From assembly GCA_949290385.1 (NCBI GenBank), contig CASERY010000063.1, positions 1 to 54,098 on the forward strand: a DNA stretch of 54,098 nucleotides. Reading direction: 5' to 3'. Origin of the DNA: an uncultured bacterium. Its GTDB lineage: Bacteria > Verrucomicrobiota > Lentisphaeria > Victivallales > UBA1829. How positions within the stretch are numbered: position 1 is the stretch's first letter; each line of letters opens with the position of its first letter. The notes below the pieces were generated by a model. The model worked only from the letters and a program-made list of their open reading frames with translations, was not told the origin of the DNA and ran no database searches. The translations under genes were made by a program, and so were the position numbers. Shown piece by piece: positions 27,613 to 36,432 of the stretch.

Positions 27613-30600
27613 TTATTGGACTACTTTCCACTGAGAATCGATTTTTTTCAGATGCAGCGTTTGAACACTGACACGGCCGGCCTCGTCGGTGATTTCCAGT
27701 CGGACTTCCGCTTCTGTTCCGTTTTCCGAAAGTGTTTCGGAGAGCAGCTTCACCTGAAAATGGCTGAAGGTATTAGCCATTTCCTTTTTTACACTGGGAG
27801 GCATATTCCGGATGCTGTCAAGGAGTTCTGCGGCAAGGGCTTCATCAAAGAATTCGGCAATGGCGTTTTCGTCGTAACGGTAGAGAGCATTTTGTGCATC
27901 CCGGGCGGTTTCACCAGGGGTGGGGGAAATGCCGGAGGAGGGGACAGACTTTGCGGATGAAGGACTGTCCTTGAAAATTTCATCAAGATCCAGATAATGA
28001 ATGGTTCCGAGACCGTCCAGATCTTTTTCCTGAATCGTGGAGAGATCCTAAATAATCAGAATGATCTGGGGTTTTCCTGCGGTATGTTCCGCAGAGAGAT
28101 TCAGAAATTTTCCGGAGTCAATGGAGGGTAGTTCCTCGTAGATGATTTCGCGGCTTTCACGGTTCAGTCCAAGACGCTGGAGAGTCCGCCAGACAAAATA
28201 ACGGTCTTCCTCTTTAAGTTTGCTGGTCCTGCACTGACGGAGAATTTTGTCTTTGGCGGCATCGAAGAAGGATTCGTCCATGGGAAGACGGTCCATGAGC
28301 TGAATGAGCCCGTCGAGTGCTGTCCGGAGTTTGTCCGGTTGGGTGCTGATGTAGCCCATGGCAAAGGAATAGTTGTCCAGCGTAATATGCGGACAAATAT
28401 AGCCCTACGAAGCTACATAGCCCAATCCCTGTTTTTCCCTGAGTTCCCGCATGGCTGACTGCTGCGCATAGGCATTGTAAAGGGCTGAAAATGCCAGAAG
28501 CGGCGGATTGCAGATTTCATCCGGACGCAGCAGCATGACTGTGGCATTGGAAGCGGAAGGATAATTTACAAGATAAATCTGGTTCTCTTTCGGGGGGACA
28601 ATGGTATAGTGAACCGCTTCCGGGAAAGATTTGACTGGATCGGTATTTGCATAGAGCGGCGCAAGTCCCTCCTGCAGATCAGACAGAACCGATTCTGCCG
28701 GTCCGTAGTAGACAATATCGTGCAGATAGGAAGGCAGTTCATGAATCAGATCTGTGAGTTCCTGCGGATTTGTCTGCAGGATTTCATCCCGGCTGAGACG
28801 GTGGGTGAAATAATTGTCCGGAGATCCGTAAAGCGCTCTGGCAACGGCGGCATTCTGAATGGAGGATGGGTCTTTTTTCTGATCGGAAAGATTTTTACAG
28901 CAGGCTTCGGCAAATCCCCGGTATGCTTCCGGATCATTTTGCGCATGAAGAATCAGTCCACAGAAAAGGGGCAGGGCGTCCTTGAAGTTCTGCTGAAGAC
29001 CGGAAATGCTCAGACATACGCTGTTTTCAGAAACAGAAAAGTCAAACGAGAGTGCCTTGGCATATTCCGCAAGGCTCAGATCATTGGCCGAAAGAGAGTC
29101 TGTGCCGAGATACCGCAGATAGCCTAGCGCCAGTTCGAGTTTTTTCTCATTCAGCGTGCCGAACGGGAAATAGAAGGAAAGTTTGAAGCGGTTGTTCTGC
29201 GTGTTTTTGAAGGAATACACAAGAACGGATTTTTCCCGATCCCCATAAAGACGCTCTCCGGAAATCCCTTTGGAAAAGTCCGTAAAGACTGGATCCGGAT
29301 CCGGAAGAACCGGCATCGCGGCAATTTCCTTTGCGTACGAAGAGAGTTCGGAGGGAATGGAAACAGGGGTGATGTGCGGTTTTTCCGCTTTCACCTTGTG
29401 TTTCGGTTCCCCATTGCGCTTATAGACAATGGCATAGTTCTGATAGTTTTCCCGGACGAAATCTGAAAGCATTTCACGGGTAATGTGTCCGGCGCATTCC
29501 GTCTGATTCAGGGCGTCGGCAATGGAAATCCCCTCGATGAAATTGCTGACCATGCCTACGATATTGCCCCGGTTTTCTGCAGAAAACTCCATATCCTTTT
29601 TCATGTTGTTGCCGACGGCTTCCAGAAGAATGCCGTCCGGATCAAAATCGCCCTGTGCTACTTTCTGGAGTTCTGCAAGAAGAAGATCCTTTGCCTCTTC
29701 AAGAGATTGGCCCTCTTTGGGGGAAACCTAAAATACATGGTAAATGGAATCACGCTGGACCTGGGGAAATGATCCGGCATCCTGCACTTTCTGCGGTCGG
29801 AGGAGGTCTTCATCAAGAATGCCGCATTTGCCGTTAAGCAGTACGGCAGAAAGCACGCGCATGAGAACTTTGTTCCGGGGGGTTGGATCCAGTCGGAATC
29901 CTATATACAGAAATTCCGGTTCCGGACCGAAAATTTCTGCGGCAGTTTCCATCTGCGTGAGCACAGGCATCCCTTCAGATGCCTGCGGACGCCTGGAGGT
30001 ATTTTTTGTGCAGACAGCGCCTTCCTGATTCCGGAGTTTGCCGAAAGTTTTTTCCACCAGATCTACAGTCTGTTCAAAGTCCAGGTCCCCGCAGAGGATG
30101 AGCGCCATATTGCAGGGATTGTAGTATTCGCGGAAAAATGCCTGAATGTCCTTCATGGACGGCGCCTTCAGGTGTTCCGGGTATCCGATGACGGGACGGC
30201 CGTAGGGATGGCTGCCGTACAGAAGTTTCAGCAGGGCGAAATAGGCTGAACGGGAGTCGGAATCCTGCCCGAGATTGAATTCCTCATAGACGGTCTCAAG
30301 TTCCGTGTGGAAACGGCGGAGCGCAATGGAACTGAATCGTTCAGCTTCCAGAGTCAGAAAGCGTTCCAGCTGGTTGGATGGAATATCGGTCATATAGACG
30401 GTTTCATCAAAAGAGGTCCAGGCATTGGTTCCGGAGCCGCCCATCATATTGTTGAGTGTCCAGTATTCGTTATTGGAATACTGGGAGGCCTCTGCGGAGA
30501 GACGGTCGATTTCAGCGTAAAGTTCCTTGCGTTTTTCCGGATCCTTTTCAGCTCTGTGCTGTTCATAGAGATCGGCAATTCTGTCCAGAAGGGGTTTTTC

Positions 30601-31044
30601 CTTCTCCCAGTTCAGAGATCCGATTTTGTCATTGCCTTTGAACATCATATGTTCAAAGTAATGGGCAAGACCTGTGGATTTTTCCGATTCATCGGCAGAG
30701 CCCGCGCGCACCGCTGTAAAAACTTTGATTCTAGGCTCAGTATCGCATTTGGATAAATAGAGTGTAAGACCGTTTTTCAGGTGATAAACTCTGGTTTTGA
30801 ATGGGTCTCCTGGAACATATTCGTAGGAACGGTTTTTTGCATCAGTTCTTGTCTCCGTTTTGAAGACATCCGGACAGGGGAGATTTGCGGACGTGCTCAG
30901 GCTGTTCTCTGTCTGTTCCCCGCACGGCTGGATGGATTCAGCTTTCTCAGATGGTTCCTCTGCAAAAGCCCGGACGGAGAAAAGAGGACTGCTCAGAATG
31001 GAGAACAGAAGGCCCTATAAAAAAACAGAAGGTAAAAATTTCAT
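27613..31044 (-). CDS. Secreted M16 zinc metallopeptidase (two-lobed) with four in-frame UAGs
   Basis: With TAG read as sense this is one 1143-residue protein ending in TAA. TAG codons are 10 (31015), 439 (29728), 880 (28405) and 999 (28048). A signal peptide (MKFLPSVFL, UAG, then GLLFSILSSPLFSVRAFA) starts it. The inverzincin motif HYFEH, with the third zinc ligand Glu in ELETVYEEFNLG, marks the active lobe. The inactive second lobe has REKQGLGYVAS just before the third TAG, the classic Arg/Tyr substrate motif. The last 110 residues (AIAEFFDEALAAELLDSI and following strands) resemble an NTF2/DUF4878-like domain. Such enzymes degrade peptides in the periplasm (PqqL-like). The promoter lies at 31116-31143 and a terminator follows at 27365-27406. 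Confidence 0.9.
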
Positions 31045-31115
31045 TGCTGCACTGCTCCTGAATAAATGAGATGAATCCTGCATACAGATGGCACAATAAG
31101 GCTGTCATGAAGGAT

Positions 31116-31143
31116 AGTATACCATGTTCTGAAATTTTTGCAA
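31116..31143 (-). promoter_or_regulatory. Promoter of M16 protease gene
   Basis: On the reverse strand, TTGCAA (31138-31143), a 16-base spacer and TATACT (complement of 31116-31121) lie 72 bases upstream of the start codon. Confidence 0.65.
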
Positions 31144-31610
31144 TGAATTTTTTCCCGGGATGCAGTTCCTTGCTTTTTCCGGGAGATAAAGGCGTGATTT
31201 CCTGCTCTGCTGTATTGCAGGCTGAATCGGATGAATTCAGCAATGCAGGGTGAGGAAAAAAAGCTGTTTGGGAAGAGTCCCCGGTTTTTTTCTGCTCCGA
31301 TTGATTTCTGTGCAGAATTGTTTGGTAACTAAAGAATGTTATAACAGGGCTGGGAGGGCAGGCAGACTGATGAAGTTTCCAGAGGAGGGCGATTGCAGAA
31401 ACTTGAATCGTCTGTTATATTGTCCTGATTCCTGCAGGGAATGAATGGATGAAGTTCATTCGGAGCAGGGAATCGTCTTTGTGCAGAAAATCCGCACGGA
31501 TTGTTCAGGGAAAAGGATGCGGCTGCGGACTGGATTTTTTTCTGAAAAGAACGCGGATCTGTACAGAAATGAAAATGGAATCAGATTGCGGAAAACAAGG
31601 AGAGACAGGC
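31144..31610. other. Intergenic region before zinc-ribbon gene
   Basis: Several short frames overlap here but none has a recognisable product or good ribosome binding site. The only clear element is the promoter at 31393-31421. Confidence 0.4.
31393..31421 (+). promoter_or_regulatory. Promoter upstream of zinc-ribbon gene
   Basis: TTGCAG (31393-31398), a 17-base spacer, then TATATT followed by G (31416-31421), in the form shared by other promoters in the window. Confidence 0.45.
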
Positions 31611-32009
31611 ATGAAAGCCGGAGATTCATGGGAATGTCCCTATTGCGGGAAAAGTTCGTTTCTGAAAAAGGAATCCGTTATGGACGGTTGGAAGAAAACA
31701 GGGGAAGTCCTGCGTTGTGCGGCCTGTTCCGCTTTTGTTGAAAATGTTGTGGAGTCTTCTGCCTCCGGGAAATCCTGTCCGGACGGGGCCGGAGATTCGA
31801 AGAAGGCCTTTCTGGCTTTTCTGGGAGAGGATGAAGAGGAGAAACAGGCGGCATTTTCTACGATGGAGCGGGAGGAATGCCGTTTCTGCAGAGACTGCAA
31901 ATACCGGGTCATGACGGCTTTTCAAATATTCTGTACGAAACATGAAAAAGAAGTGGGACCGATGGAGGATTGCCCGGATTTTATCCGGCGGCCGGATTCA
32001 GAATCATGA
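31611..32009 (+). CDS. Small zinc-ribbon protein, 132 aa
   Basis: The start is fixed by AAGGAGAG 7-8 bases before ATG 31611; the frame is open further upstream but without a site. The N-terminus has a CPYCGK knuckle paired with CAACS about 27 residues later, forming a zinc ribbon. The C-terminus has a second cysteine set (ECRFCRDCKY, FCTKHEKEVGPMEDCPDF) that resembles small iron-sulfur or zinc proteins with CxxC and C-x-H ligands. A flexible Gly/Asp/Ser-rich linker joins the two. Function unknown; such proteins often act as adaptors or RNA/DNA-binding factors. The stop is TGA. Confidence 0.7.
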   Translation: MKAGDSWECPYCGKSSFLKKESVMDGWKKTGEVLRCAACSAFVENVVESSASGKSCPDGAGDSKKAFLAFLGEDEEEKQAAFSTMEREECRFCRDCKYRVMTAFQIFCTKHEKEVGPMEDCPDFIRRPDSES

Positions 32010-32340
32010 AAACGGGTCCTTTACAGTCGGAAAAGAATCTGCATGGCGGTTGTTTTGAGAAATACGGAATGCTTTACAAATCAAGTGAAAATAAAAAAGT
32101 TTTTGAGAATCCTGAAAATCCGGTTATATTGTAAGAAGGGTATTTTCAGTCGTGCCCGGAAGTTGGGGGTGCTGTCTTCCTGCAAGGGATGGATGCCCAT
32201 GAATGGCTGCAGTCCTGGGAAGATCGCGGAGATTTTGAAATAAAAAATAAACGATAAAAACTATAAAAGATGAAAGGCAGCGGAGACATTCCGGAAAATA
32301 TCTGAATGTTTTTCTGCCGGCAGTCAGTGAGGTGATTGTT
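32010..32340 (+). other. Upstream region of MBL-fold gene with promoter
   Basis: A promoter-like TTGAGA (32103-32108), a 16-base spacer and TATATT (32125-32130) lie about 210 bases before the MBL gene. The intervening leader is untranslated as far as I can see. A GAGGTG ribosome binding site precedes ATG 32341. Confidence 0.45.
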
Positions 32341-33099
32341 ATGCTGAAAGTATTATGGGCTATGTTGATGCTGTGGGGCCTGTCTGCCTATGCCGATGTT
32401 CAAATTTTTGATTATCCGGATTATAAAATTTATGCTGTCCAGGATGCGTCGAATCGCTTTCCGGCATCTTTATTTTCCAGTACGGATCCACAGGAGCGTT
32501 TTACGCAGACTGCTAAAGGTTATCCGGGTTCGGTCAATGTGTTTATTGTGGAGTTCAAAGACGATGGAAAGCGGGTTATGATTGATACGGGTTACGGCCC
32601 GGGAAAGGGAAAATTGCTGACCGAGATGAAAAAAGCAGATATTCTGCCGGAAAGCATTTCTGATATTCTTATTACTCATATCCATCCCGATCATGTCGGC
32701 GGGTTGCAAAGTTTTCCGAATGCGAAAATTCATATCGCCAGGGAGGAGTATGAAGCCTGGGAAAAAGATGATTCCAGAAAAGCGTTGGCCCAATGTCTTC
32801 CAGTAAAAGAAGCTCTGGATTTGTTTGAATACGGCACGGAAGCGGTGTCCGGTTTAACGGCGCTTAAATTTGCCGGGCATACACCGGGACATACTGTTTT
32901 TCAAATGAAGGATGACTGTTATTTCGTTGGAGATATTGTCCATGCCGCAGATCTGCAAATTGCGCATCCGTCTTATTGTGCCCGGTATGATATGAATCCG
33001 GAAGCCTCTGTGGCGAGCCGCAGAAAGGCCTTGAAAGAGCTTTCCGGTAAATGGTTTGGAGCGCATATCCCGTTCCCGGGTCAGTTTATGAATCCGTAA
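32341..33099 (+). CDS. Secreted metallo-beta-lactamase-fold hydrolase
   Basis: The product (252 aa) begins with a signal peptide (MLKVLWAMLMLWGLSAYA), so it acts outside the cytoplasm. The dinuclear metal site of the MBL fold is present: ITHIHPDHVGG (HxHxDH), GHTPGHTVF, and a C-terminal FVGDIVH Asp/His region. VMIDTGYG is the typical strand before it. The N-terminus resembles the lactonase/AttM-type subgroup, so a lactonase or esterase role is possible, but the substrate is unknown. ATG 32341 with GAGGTG upstream is preferred to GTG 32332. The stop is TAA. The 3' end resembles repeat units found just downstream. Confidence 0.8.
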   Translation: MLKVLWAMLMLWGLSAYADVQIFDYPDYKIYAVQDASNRFPASLFSSTDPQERFTQTAKGYPGSVNVFIVEFKDDGKRVMIDTGYGPGKGKLLTEMKKADILPESISDILITHIHPDHVGGLQSFPNAKIHIAREEYEAWEKDDSRKALAQCLPVKEALDLFEYGTEAVSGLTALKFAGHTPGHTVFQMKDDCYFVGDIVHAADLQIAHPSYCARYDMNPEASVASRRKALKELSGKWFGAHIPFPGQFMNP

Positions 33100-33156
33100 G
33101 CATGTACTGAGCATGTATGATGAATAAAAGTGTGGAAGTGGAGATATGAAGCCTCT

Positions 33157-33252
33157 CCGGGACAGTTTATGAACCTGTAGGCTGATTTCTTCAAGAAATG
33201 TTAATGTGAGATTTGCTCGTCCCCGGATCCGTTGATGAACTTATAGATGGTT
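33157..33252. repeat. Degenerate direct repeat, period 66
   Basis: Copies at 33157-33186 and 33223-33252 share CCGG, TGATGAAC or TTATGAAC, and TATAG/TGTAG blocks. A third similar unit (CCGGGTCAGTTTATGAA) is inside the end of the MBL gene at 33076. The copies are weaker than at other loci. Confidence 0.45.
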
Positions 33253-33449
33253 TATATTCGCATGTCCGAAAAAGACAGAGAAACGATTCCCGGGGAAAAG
33301 CTTTTCTGTCGTGTTATCACTGCCGTCGGTGGTCCAATCTTTGCATTTGCCGGTAGCAGTAGGGGGGAGATTATTGCGGTTTCGCATAAATTTGAGCGCA
33401 GAAACCGGAGAAATGTCTGATTTTTTTCGCTTTTTTTAATCAAACGCAT

Positions 33450-33477
33450 TTGACAAGTTTGTGCCGGATGATATAGT
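33450..33477 (+). promoter_or_regulatory. tRNA operon promoter
   Basis: TTGACA (33450-33455), a 16-base spacer, TATAGT (33472-33477), 21 bases before tRNA-Val. Confidence 0.75.
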
Positions 33478-33498
33478 AAGGGCATGGACAGAAATGAA

Positions 33499-33575
33499 GG
33501 GCGTATAGCTCAGTTGGTTAGAGCGCCACGTTGACATCGTGGAGGTCATAGATTCGAGTTCTATTACGCCCACCA
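33499..33575 (+). tRNA. tRNA-Val (GAC)
   Basis: The 7-bp acceptor stem GGGCGTA/TACGCCC, D-arm with TTGGTTA, anticodon loop TTGACAT (anticodon GAC at 33533-33535), T-loop TTCGAGT and encoded CCA are all present. It is the first of a two-tRNA unit. Confidence 0.95.
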
Positions 33576-33594
33576 AACCCTTCCATAACAATCT

Positions 33595-33670
33595 GGCGTG
33601 ATGGTCGAGCGGCTAAGGCAACGGTCTGCAAAACCGGTTCCGGTGGGTTCAACTCCCACTCACGCCTCCA
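33595..33670 (+). tRNA. tRNA-Cys (GCA)
   Basis: Acceptor stem GGCGTGA/TCACGCC, anticodon loop CTGCAAA with anticodon GCA (33628-33630), T-arm GGGTTCAACTCCC and encoded CCA. It lies 19 bases after tRNA-Val and is followed by a terminator. Confidence 0.93.
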
Positions 33671-33683
33671 TTTCTTTGAGTTC

Positions 33684-33709
33684 AAGCGTCTTTCAAGGAC
33701 GCTTTTTTT
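33684..33709 (+). terminator. Terminator after tRNA-Cys
   Basis: AAGCGTC and GACGCTT arms with a 7-base loop, followed by T7. Confidence 0.85.
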
Positions 33710-33755
33710 ATATTCGGAAGCAGGGGGGGGAAAATAGAAGGGTATAGCTTATAGC

Positions 33756-33851
33756 GTACTACAACTATATTCCGCTGAAGAATCCGTTTCATTCAGATTC
33801 TTTGTTTGGCGGCTTATATCCGTGCTACAACTATATTTCGCTGAAGAATCC
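33756..33851. repeat. Two-copy 30-bp repeat, period 66
   Basis: Copies at 33756-33785 and 33822-33851 are 30 bases each with two mismatches (shared CTACAACTATATT and CGCTGAAGAATCC). The 36-base interval is unique. This is CRISPR-like geometry with no cas gene nearby. Confidence 0.65.
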
Positions 33852-34639
33852 CCAAAGAACACATCTGTTCTGTCCGGCCCGAGTGAAATGCCACGGAACA
33901 TCATGGAAGAATGATTCCTTCTCAGAAGCATAGAGACTCTTCTTTTACATTATTGCCGGTCAGAATCATGTGGAATGAATAAAATTCGTTTTCGCAACTC
34001 AAAAGGAAATGTCATTTCCACAGTTTTTTCGGGGAGAGCTGTGACTGCAACAAGGAAAGAAGCATCCAGTGAAATTTTTTTGTTTTCTTCTCATAACCCG
34101 GGAGAAGAATCCTTTTTTTAGAAGAGCAAATAACTGAATCAAGTTGTTTTTTTATTTCAATATTTAAAAATCTTTCTTGCAATATATATAGATATATAGA
34201 AAGAAAAAAATAAAAGGTTTGCAAGTCCTTTTTAATGCCTCTTTGATGGATCTTTTTTTCTCCCTGTTTCAAACAGGGAAAAAACGGTTTTATTCCGAAA
34301 GGATATCCAGCCAGTTTTTTACTTTTGTGCGGATGAATGGATCCATCATAATCATAATGAAGCCCTTCTGTTTTTTTGACGGTTTCAGTATCACACGTCA
34401 AATCAAGAAAAGAGCAAACTGAAAGAAAAAATTATCTTCATTGACCTACCTTTTATTTTTTATAAAGGATTATTCGGGATATGGAATACAGGCGCAGTCT
34501 TGCCGGGTGCTGCAAAAGAAGCTTTTTTGTATTTGAGTTTTGTTTGCTGTAAAAGGTGGATGGAGATGGAAAAGACCCTGTGGAATTGCGCTGGATCCTC
34601 AACTTTTGCATTTGTAATCGCTGTTGAAAGATTCAGCGT

Positions 34640-34667
34640 TTGATTTTTGTTGGAAGCAGATTATATT
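34640..34667 (+). promoter_or_regulatory. Promoter of small lipoprotein gene
   Basis: TTGATT (34640-34645), a 16-base spacer, TATATT (34662-34667), 64 bases before the ATG. Confidence 0.5.
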
Positions 34668-34731
34668 CTAGTTTCAGGAAGAGTACCGTGGGGGTGCTCG
34701 AAAATCTCAATTAGAGGAAAGGACTCAAATC

Positions 34732-34905
34732 ATGAAAAAGATTCTTCTCTTTGTTGCCATTGCTGGAATGGTATGTATGTTGACCGGATGCGGATCTCTG
34801 CGGACTCCTGCTTCCGGAGAAAACAGCGAAAAAGTCTATTACAGCACCTTCTACGGAATTTCGATTGAAAGCCTTGTCTATGGAGACGGACTCATCGTCA
34901 AGTAA
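34732..34905 (+). CDS. Small lipoprotein, 57 aa
   Basis: The ORF has a GAGGAAAGG ribosome binding site and ends in TAA. The product has a classical lipoprotein signal: basic MKK, a hydrophobic stretch (ILLFVAIAGMVCM), and the lipobox LTGC with the lipidated Cys at residue 20. The mature part is about 38 residues, polar, with aromatic residues (VYYSTFYGISIESLVYGDG). It is reminiscent of small entericidin-like or OsmB-like lipoproteins, but no family is assigned. A strong terminator follows. Confidence 0.8.
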   Translation: MKKILLFVAIAGMVCMLTGCGSLRTPASGENSEKVYYSTFYGISIESLVYGDGLIVK

Positions 34906-34966
34906 TCCGATTCTTTTTGCCGCCGGCGGAAGTGCGAAGAGTGTTTCCGATCCGGCAGGACTGGAG

Positions 34967-34999
34967 GCGTTTCCGGGAAACCGGAGACGTCTTTTTTTG
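34967..34999 (+). terminator. Terminator of small lipoprotein gene
   Basis: An 11-bp stem (GGCGTTTCCGG with CCGGAGACGTC on the other arm), a GAAA tetraloop and T7. Confidence 0.85.
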
Positions 35000-35391
35000 T
35001 ATCGTTTCATTTTGATTGTAAAAAGAGATGGGATGTTAGAAATCTGTCCTTTTTCGATGATTATGGAGGGGATTTTTTATCGAAAGAGGTGTTATGAACG
35101 GCCATGGAAGAATGAAGAAACAAAGAACTCCCCGCACATGCAGGGACATACCGAATGGTCATCTTTTCCCTGCCTTTGCCAATTAATCCCTGATGAAATT
35201 TCTGAAGAGCAGGATGTTTCAAAAAACCTGAAACCAAATTCAGATAGAAGATTTGCCGAAGTCATCCGGATAATCTTTGGCTTGAACAGGATGAATCTAT
35301 ACTCGAACATGATTCTATATTCGTGGGGTAAGAAGGGGCCAATCCTGATCGTGAGGACAACCTCTTTGCAGAATATTGCTTTAAAGGACGA

Positions 35392-35615
35392 GTTTCAACG
35401 AGTCTACGGTATGTTGTATGCCAAGACTGCACTGTAAAGGCTTTCAGAGGGATGTCTGAATACTGGGTCTACGGTATGTTGTATGCCAAGACTGCCCGCA
35501 AGCATGCCGCCGCCGAAAAGAGTTTCAACGAGTCTACGGTATGTTGTATGCATGTCCTGTTTTGAATGGATGCAGAAAAGAAAAAAGGAAGTTTCAACGA
35601 GTTTACTGTATGCTG
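35392..35615. CRISPR. Small CRISPR-like array, four repeats
   Basis: Repeats begin at 35392, 35457, 35522 and 35591 (steps of 65, 65 and 69). The unit is about 30 bases: GTTTCAACGAGTCTACGG followed by TATGTTGTATGC. The second copy is degenerate in its first 10 bases and the last is degenerate at its 3' end, as terminal CRISPR repeats often are. The three intervals (35, 35 and 39 bases) differ, although the first two share CAAGACTGC at their start. Read on the other strand the repeat ends in CGTTGAAAC, like many type I/III repeats. No cas gene is in the window, so this may be an orphan or decaying array. Confidence 0.5.
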
Positions 35616-35961
35616 AAATAAAACTTACTTCTGGCATTGCCGTCATAATATGGGTTTCAGAAGGCAATTTCTTATTCTGAAATGAACAACGCAGGTTTTT
35701 ATTGCCTTATGGATTTTTCTTGATCTGAGCAGTTGGTGTGAACAATATTTGAATATTTAACTTATCTGTAAGCGGAAGAATACGTTGTTTGAGATCATAC
35801 TCCACACGTTTGATCGTCTGATATCCAGTAAATACACCGGTAAATACATGCTGCAGGCCCGAGTCCCGGATTCAGATCAGAATACTGCCTCCACTGCAGA
35901 CTCGGATAAAAGTACAGAGAAAACGTGAAATTTCCATACCGGAAAAAAGAAGGAAAAAAAG

Positions 35962-36047
35962 TGGTGCCGACGATAGGATTTGAACCTACACCTCCGTGAA
36001 GAGACTGCGACCTGAACGCAGCGCGTCTGCCGTTCCGCCACGTCGGC
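35962..36047 (-). tRNA. tRNA-Leu (CAG), copy 1
   Basis: An 86-base class II tRNA with acceptor stem GCCGACG/CGTCGGC, long variable arm (TCTCTTCACGGAGG region), anticodon CAG (complement of 36012-36014) and encoded CCA. Identical to the copy at 36164. Confidence 0.93.
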
Positions 36048-36163
36048 ATTCTGAACGAAAAAATCAAAAAATCTGCAATGAACGCCACAGCATCCTTTTT
36101 CTTTCACATATCAGTTCCCCTGTGCTGTCAATCCACTTTGAGGACCTGTCCGAAATGAAAAAG

Positions 36164-36249
36164 TGGTGCCGACGATAGGATTTGAACCTACACCTCCGTG
36201 AAGAGACTGCGACCTGAACGCAGCGCGTCTGCCGTTCCGCCACGTCGGC
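36164..36249 (-). tRNA. tRNA-Leu (CAG), copy 2
   Basis: Identical in all 86 positions to the copy starting at 35962, 202 bases away, with largely different spacer sequence. Probably a recent tandem duplication. Confidence 0.93.
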
Positions 36250-36367
36250 ATCCATTGCGAAGCAGTGCAGTGAATTGACTGCCGCTTCATAGAAGTGCTA
36301 ATATACTTCCTGAAACCCTGCCGTCAAGCACAAAGAACAAAAAAAATGAAGTTTTTTCAAAAGAAGA

Positions 36368-36395
36368 TTGATGTTTGCATTTATTCTGGTATATT
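36368..36395 (+). promoter_or_regulatory. Promoter of recJ
   Basis: TTGATG (36368-36373), a 16-base spacer, TATATT (36390-36395), 37 bases upstream of the ATG. Confidence 0.55.
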
Positions 36396-36432
36396 TCCTT
36401 TGTGAAAGTAAATAAAATAAAGAAAGTCAGGA

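Larger units (their letters stand above)
33100..33498. other. Intergenic region, repeats then tRNA promoter
   Basis: It contains a degenerate repeat pair at 33157-33252 related to the 3' end of the upstream gene, then AT-rich sequence leading to the tRNA promoter at 33450-33477. No gene seen. Confidence 0.45.
33710..34731. other. AT-rich intergenic region
   Basis: About 1 kb without a supportable gene. It holds a repeat pair (33756-33851), a long hairpin around 34261-34279 (TCCCTGTTT/AAACAGGGA extended by flanking T and A runs), and a promoter before the small lipoprotein. The 129-codon reverse frame at 34012-34401 has no family features and is not called. Confidence 0.45.
34906..35961. other. 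Intergenic region with terminator and CRISPR-like array
   Basis: After the lipoprotein terminator, 34967-34999, the only structured element is the four-repeat array at 35392-35615. Short frames here have no support. Confidence 0.45.

Noticed and set aside
34012-34401. 129-codon reverse frame in the AT-rich gap
   Set aside because: Composition follows the AT-rich DNA, with no ribosome binding site or family match, and it crosses a long hairpin.
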